A stretch of DNA of 8,748 nt, from positions 1 through 8,748 of the forward strand of contig JANJXE010000415.1 of assembly GCA_024709185.1 (NCBI GenBank), read 5' to 3'. The position numbers were made by a program, and so were the translations under genes. A model generated the notes under the pieces. It saw only the letters and a program-made list of their open reading frames with translations. It was not told the origin of the DNA and did not search any database. The stretch's first letter is position 1, and every line of letters starts with the position of its first letter. Shown here one piece after another: positions 4,787 through 8,748 of the stretch. The stretch comes from Paludibacter sp. (GTDB taxonomy: Bacteria; Bacteroidota; Bacteroidia; Bacteroidales; Paludibacteraceae).

Positions 4787-4794
4787 TACTTTTG
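4787..4794 (+). promoter_or_regulatory. -7 element of the metal operon promoter
   Basis: TACTTTTG is a full match to TAnnTTTG. The -33 position, about 20 bp upstream, falls inside the right end of the IS (about 4763-4766, ACGG), which is not a good match to TTTG. Transcription would start near 4801, giving a leader of about 44 bases to the ATG at 4845. The promoter seems to have been interrupted by the IS (see findings). Confidence 0.6.
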
Positions 4795-4844
4795 CAACCA
4801 AACCCTCTGATTTTTGTTTTACAGGTTAGCTATCAGAAAAAAGA

Positions 4845-5318
4845 ATGAAAAGATTTACTGCCATATTATTGCTTCTCTTTATGTTGATGTCCGCCGTGCA
4901 ACCCGTACTGGCGATGCATTTTTGTGGAGATAAGCTTTATTCATTCTCCCTGCTGCAAGGCACCGGAAATTCCGGAGTATGCTGCGAGAATAATGCCGCT
5001 AAGGAAAACAAAGACCCCTTACAAGGCCATCTCCCGAAAGGAGAGGCCGATCACCGTGTCACCCTGGATGATACTCATGCATCATGCTGTGATACCCAAC
5101 TGTTGAAACCCGGTACCGATGATTATCAGACCAAAACCGAACAATCTGTTTCCCGTACTGCATCTATTTCTTACGAGGCTGCAGCGTTGTTGATTCCCCT
5201 GTTCAAATTATCGGAACCCGAAACAAACACTTTATCCTTTTTAAAAGATTTCCCATCCAAGGGACTTTTCCTGCAAGATGTAAGTCTGCTGACCTACATC
5301 TGCATCTACCGTATTTGA
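4845..5318 (+). CDS. Small secreted Cys-pair protein of the HYC_CC_PP type, linked to metal efflux
   Basis: The 157-residue product begins with a signal peptide (MKRFTAILLLLFMLMSAVQP then VLA, cut probably after Ala23), so it is exported. The mature part has His25-Phe-Cys27 (MHFCGDKL), a Cys46-Cys47 pair (GVCCE), a second pair Cys81-Cys82 (HASCCD), and several His and Asp residues. This resembles the Bacteroidota HYC_CC_PP proteins (named for HYC, CC and PP motifs), which are often found just before CusA/CzcA-type pumps. Here HYC is HFC and the PP motif is not seen. The Cys and His residues could bind Cu(I) or Ag(I) in the periplasm and pass it to the pump, or sense it, but this is inference. 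The CusA gene starts 175 bases downstream. Confidence 0.75.
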   Translation: MKRFTAILLLLFMLMSAVQPVLAMHFCGDKLYSFSLLQGTGNSGVCCENNAAKENKDPLQGHLPKGEADHRVTLDDTHASCCDTQLLKPGTDDYQTKTEQSVSRTASISYEAAALLIPLFKLSEPETNTLSFLKDFPSKGLFLQDVSLLTYICIYRI

Positions 5319-5321
5319 TTC

Positions 5322-5413
5322 TCAATGAATATTGTATTCAGTGAAAGGTAACATGTATGTTTACCTGAAGATCTGTATGCACCATACCGCCCTGTATTCA
5401 ATTATTTATACAG
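5322..5413. promoter_or_regulatory. Cluster of symmetrical sites between the small protein and cusA
   Basis: Three dyads lie in the 175-base gap. The first is TCAATGAATA (5322-5331), TTG, TATTCAGTGA (5335-5344), pairing 9 of 10. The second is GGTAA (5347-5351) with TTACC (5361-5365). The third is CTGTAT (5392-5397) with ATACAG (5408-5413). The 8-mer TGTATTCA occurs at 5333-5340 and again at 5393-5400, exactly 60 bp apart. No T runs follow, so they are not intrinsic terminators. No consensus -7 box is seen in the gap, which suggests that cusA is read from the upstream promoter. They may be regulator sites or mRNA-processing hairpins. Confidence 0.4.
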
Positions 5414-5493
5414 ACATAAACACTTTATACTCATTGGTGTTTTAAATAAGAAACTTAACCAATTATAGCAAACTTATTCAATTAATATATTCT

Positions 5494-8400
5494 ATGATCA
5501 ACAAAATCGTAAAGTATTTTCTTGACAACCGGTTTATTACTATCCTGTTATTAATAACTATTATAGTTTGGGGAATATCAGTTACACCTTTTAACTGGGG
5601 CAGTATGCTGCCGAAGGATCCGGTTCCTGTAGATGCAATCCCCGATCTGAGTGACAATCAGCAGATTGTTGCGACAGAATGGATGGGGCGTTCTCCCCAG
5701 GATATTCAAGAGCAGATTACCTACCCGCTGACTACTTCATTACTGGGTGTCCCCGGGGTTAAAACCATCCGAAGCACATCCATGTTTGGGATGTCGTTTA
5801 TCTACATCATTTTCGAAGAAGATATTGAATTTTACTGGAGTCGCTCGCGCATTCTGGAAAAACTGAACTCATTGCCTCCCGGAACATTGCCTCAGGGCGT
5901 ACAACCGAGTCTCGGGCCGGACGCAACTGCTTTGGGACAAATCTTCTGGTACACCCTGGAAGGGAGAAACCCTGAAACAGGTAAACCTTCCGGCGGCTGG
6001 GATCCGGATGAATTGAGGACAGTGCAGGATTTCTATATCAGATACTCGTTAATGTCGGAAGAAGGAGTGGCTGAGGTGGCTTCGGTGGGTGGTTTCGTGA
6101 AAGAGTACCAGGTAGATGTAAATCCCAATTCTCTGCGCGCATACAACCTCACTATTATGGATGTAATGAACGCCATACAGAAGAGCAATCTCGATATCGG
6201 TGCCGAAACTGTTGAAATCAATAAAGCGGAATACCTTGTTCGCGGACTTGGTTACATAAAAAAAGTATCCGACCTGGAAGAAGCAGTGGTTACCGTAAGA
6301 GATGGTATTCCGGTAAAAATTAAAGATTTGGCATTCGTGACCCTTGGTCCGGCAACCCGGCGGGGTGGCCTCGACAAGGAAGGAGTAGAAGCCGTGGGTG
6401 GCGTAGTGGTGGCACGCCATGGTTCCAACCCGCTTCAGGTTATCGACAACGTGAAGGAGAAGATCAAAGAGATGGATGCAGGATTGCCGCAAAAGACGCT
6501 TGCGGACGGATCTGTTTCTAAAGTGACGGTTGTTCCTTTTTACGACAGAACTGCACTGATTCACGAAACGATAGGTACCCTGGAGACTTCGCTTACACAT
6601 GAAACGCTTATCGCCATCATTGTTGTAATTGTTTTGGTTTTAAACCTCAGGGCTTCGGTTGTTATTTCCAGCATTTTACCTGTGGGAGTACTGGCCACTT
6701 TTATCATAATGAAATATGCGGGAATACAAGCCAACATAGTAGCACTATCGGGTATTGCAATCGCAATCGGAATTATGGTTGATGTGGGAGTGGTATTTGT
6801 CGAGAACACGCTCAGACACATGGATATGGAAGAGAATAAAGGTATTCGAAAAGGCAAACCTTTTGCAAATTTAATTTACAATAGTGTAAAAGAAGTGTCC
6901 GGAGCAGTTCTTACCGGACAACTTACCACTATCGTAAGTTTTATTCCGGTTTTCATGCTGGAAGCACAAGAAGGAAAACTTTTTGTTCCTTTGGCATTCA
7001 CCAAGACATTCGCACTCGTTAGTGCATACATGCTCGGTATCATGGTGATACCTACATTGATGTATTATTTCTTCTCGATAAGGATTACATCAAAACAGGT
7101 TCGAAAAATATCAAATATCATATTGATTGCAGCGAGTATCGCACTCGCCATAATTACAGGGTACTATCTATTATTCTCACTGGCGTTATTAGGCCTGAAT
7201 AACCTTTTCTCGTATAAGTGGAAGAACTCAAAAATACCCACTTATATCAATTTAGGAATTGTATTGTTTGCGGTAGCATATCTTCTTGCAATGGACTGGC
7301 TGCCCATGGGCACTCAGGCCGGAACACCACGGAATTTTCTCTTTGTTATTTTAATAATTGCTGTTATCCTGGGAGCACTGTGGTCGATGGTAATCTATTA
7401 TGAACCAATACTCCGGTGGAGCCTTGCAAACAGATGGAAATTTATGACCATTCCCATCTTGACAATTCTGTTCGGCATTGTTATCTGGCAAGGATTTGAC
7501 AAAACATTTGGCCTTGTGGCAAATGGTTTCGAAACTGTTGGATGGAAATCATTCCGACAGACAGGATTGTGGCAAACTGCAAGCAACCGGTTTCCAGGAG
7601 TCGGTCAGGAGTTTATGCCCACTTTGAACGAAGGTTCTTTTCTACTCATGCCCACGAGTATGCCTCATACCGGGATAGAACAGAATCAGCAATACATTGA
7701 AATACTGGATAAAAGGATCAGTAATATTCCGGAGGTGGAAATGGCCGTCGGTAAATGGGGACGTGTCAATTCGGCTCTCGACCCGGCACCGACTCAAATG
7801 TTTGAAAATACAATCACCTACCGCCCGGAATATATTCTGGATCAGGACGGCAACCGAAAACGTTTCAAAGTAAACAGGCAAGGTGAATTTATTCTGACCA
7901 ACAACAGTACATATAATCCGGAAGGGGGTTTCCGATTGATACCTGAAGATAGTCTCGTTCACGACAGACGTGGTAAATACTTCAGACAATGGCGCCCGGA
8001 AATAAAGAATGAAGACGATATATGGCAGGAGATCATCAATGTATCGCATTTACCCGGACTTACATCAGCACCCAAATTAATGCCCATAGCTGCAAGGACA
8101 GTGATGCTTTCTACCGGCATGCGCGCTCCGATGGGAGTAAAAGTATCCGGACCCGACCTGGAGTCGATAGAACAAGGTGGTAAGGCAATTGAAACTGCTT
8201 TGAAAGATGTTCCTTCAGTGCTTCCATCCACCGTGTTTTACGATCGAGCTGTGGGAGCTCCCTACATCGAAATCAGCTTAAACCGGCAAGAGATGGCCCG
8301 CTACGGTATTACTGTAGCCGACCTGCAAGAGATCATCAGTGCAGCTGTTGGCGGAATGCCCCTGACTACCACAGTGGAAGATCGGGAGCGTTTCCCGGTA

Positions 8401-8748
8401 CGACTGCGTTATCCGCGTGAGTTAAGAGAGAATCCGGATGAATTGGCACGTCTCATCGTGCCTACTGCCACGGGGGCGCAGATTCCATTGGGCGATGTAA
8501 CAGACATAACCTATAAACGGGGAGCGCAGATGATTCAAAGTGAGAATACCTTCCTGATTGGATATGTTATCTTCGATAAGGTAGAAGGTAAAGCGGAAGT
8601 CGATGTGGTTCAGGAAGCCCAGAGGGTGCTTGATGAAAAAATAAGAACCGGTGAAATGCAATTACCAAAAGGAGTTTCCTACACTTTCGCCGGAAATTAT
8701 GAACAACAAGCCCGTGCATCGAAGCGGCTGGCTATTATCATACCGATT
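5494..8748 (+). CDS. cusA: CusA-type Cu(I)/Ag(I) efflux RND pump (3' end outside window)
   Basis: An open frame of 1085 codons runs off the window without a stop. It is an inner-membrane heavy-metal RND pump that uses protons to export metal with a CusB-like adaptor and CusC-like outer-membrane channel. TM1 is at about 14-31, followed by the family motif VDAIPDLSDNQ (46-56). The proton-relay helix (GIAIAIGIMVDVGVVFVEN) holds Asp430 and Glu437, matching Asp405 and its partner in E. coli CusA. The methionine triad that binds Cu(I)/Ag(I) is kept: Met719 (LLMPTSMPH), Met769 (APTQMFENT) and Met871 (TVMLSTGM), matching Met573, Met623 and Met672. This favours Cu/Ag over Zn/Co/Cd. Two insertions stand out: about 120 residues after TM6 with extra hydrophobic segments (about 541-568, 585-602 and 614-633), and about 53 residues between Met769 and Met871. 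The ATG at 5494 fits the normal N-terminus of the family. The window ends within the second half, near the start of TM8. Confidence 0.93.
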   Translation, partial: MINKIVKYFLDNRFITILLLITIIVWGISVTPFNWGSMLPKDPVPVDAIPDLSDNQQIVATEWMGRSPQDIQEQITYPLTTSLLGVPGVKTIRSTSMFGMSFIYIIFEEDIEFYWSRSRILEKLNSLPPGTLPQGVQPSLGPDATALGQIFWYTLEGRNPETGKPSGGWDPDELRTVQDFYIRYSLMSEEGVAEVASVGGFVKEYQVDVNPNSLRAYNLTIMDVMNAIQKSNLDIGAETVEINKAEYLVRGLGYIKKVSDLEEAVVTVRDGIPVKIKDLAFVTLGPATRRGGLDKEGVEAVGGVVVARHGSNPLQVIDNVKEKIKEMDAGLPQKTLADGSVSKVTVVPFYDRTALIHETIGTLETSLTHETLIAIIVVIVLVLNLRASVVISSILPVGVLATFIIMKYAGIQANIVALSGIAIAIGIMVDVGVVFVENTLRHMDMEENKGIRKGKPFANLIYNSVKEVSGAVLTGQLTTIVSFIPVFMLEAQEGKLFVPLAFTKTFALVSAYMLGIMVIPTLMYYFFSIRITSKQVRKISNIILIAASIALAIITGYYLLFSLALLGLNNLFSYKWKNSKIPTYINLGIVLFAVAYLLAMDWLPMGTQAGTPRNFLFVILIIAVILGALWSMVIYYEPILRWSLANRWKFMTIPILTILFGIVIWQGFDKTFGLVANGFETVGWKSFRQTGLWQTASNRFPGVGQEFMPTLNEGSFLLMPTSMPHTGIEQNQQYIEILDKRISNIPEVEMAVGKWGRVNSALDPAPTQMFENTITYRPEYILDQDGNRKRFKVNRQGEFILTNNSTYNPEGGFRLIPEDSLVHDRRGKYFRQWRPEIKNEDDIWQEIINVSHLPGLTSAPKLMPIAARTVMLSTGMRAPMGVKVSGPDLESIEQGGKAIETALKDVPSVLPSTVFYDRAVGAPYIEISLNRQEMARYGITVADLQEIISAAVGGMPLTTTVEDRERFPVRLRYPRELRENPDELARLIVPTATGAQIPLGDVTDITYKRGAQMIQSENTFLIGYVIFDKVEGKAEVDVVQEAQRVLDEKIRTGEMQLPKGVSYTFAGNYEQQARASKRLAIIIPI

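Noticed and set aside
6033..8661. Several leftward frames and one rightward frame inside cusA
   Set aside because: All lie within an uninterrupted 1085-codon frame with conserved RND motifs; they are shadows.
1..8748. CRISPR array, rRNA or riboswitch
   Set aside because: No regularly spaced repeats, no rRNA signature sequences, and no known aptamer motif were seen on either strand.

Overview
The window is a fragment of a Bacteroidota genome, most likely Bacteroidales. The evidence is base composition near 40% GC, repeated promoters of the Bacteroidetes type (TTTG, about 20 bp, TAnnTTTG) with few Shine-Dalgarno sites, a tRNA without an encoded CCA end, and a small Cys-pair secreted protein in front of a CusA-type pump, which is a familiar Bacteroidota arrangement. 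The first 12 bases match the end of an Illumina adapter, so the left edge is a contig end and genomic sequence starts at about base 13.

Layout, left to right. (1) 13-87: broken start of an unrecognised leftward gene. (2) 119-290: a complete tRNA-Arg(ACG) unit with promoter, gene and terminator, followed by a tandem 11-bp repeat that could be an attachment or integrase-binding site. (3) 444-541: a possible short structured RNA. (4) 540-812: a leftward gene for a small one-helix membrane protein, possibly starting at TTG. (5) 1002-1955: a rightward gene for a protein with a Cys/His zinc knuckle and a PD-(D/E)XK nuclease core, behind a promoter with a symmetrical site in its spacer. (6) 2054-2971: a leftward two-gene operon, an XRE-type regulator followed by an ankyrin-repeat protein. 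(7) 3293-4775: an apparently intact IS3-family insertion sequence with overlapping orfA and orfB and a -1 frameshift site. (8) 4787-8748: a metal-resistance operon with a small secreted Cys-pair protein and then a CusA-type Cu(I)/Ag(I) RND pump that runs off the right edge.

The tRNA, terminator, repeat, nuclease, regulator/ankyrin pair, IS and metal operon together look like accessory DNA next to a tRNA gene, as in a genomic island. No integrase is visible, so that remains inference. The observations most worth following are: the IS end lying inside the promoter spacer of the metal operon; the zinc-knuckle PD-(D/E)XK nuclease as a possible stand-alone defence or repair enzyme; the CusA protein, which keeps its methionine triad but carries about 120 extra residues with added membrane helices and about 53 extra residues in its periplasmic part; and the tRNA, whose 19-56 and 15-48 tertiary pairs both appear changed in a matched way.
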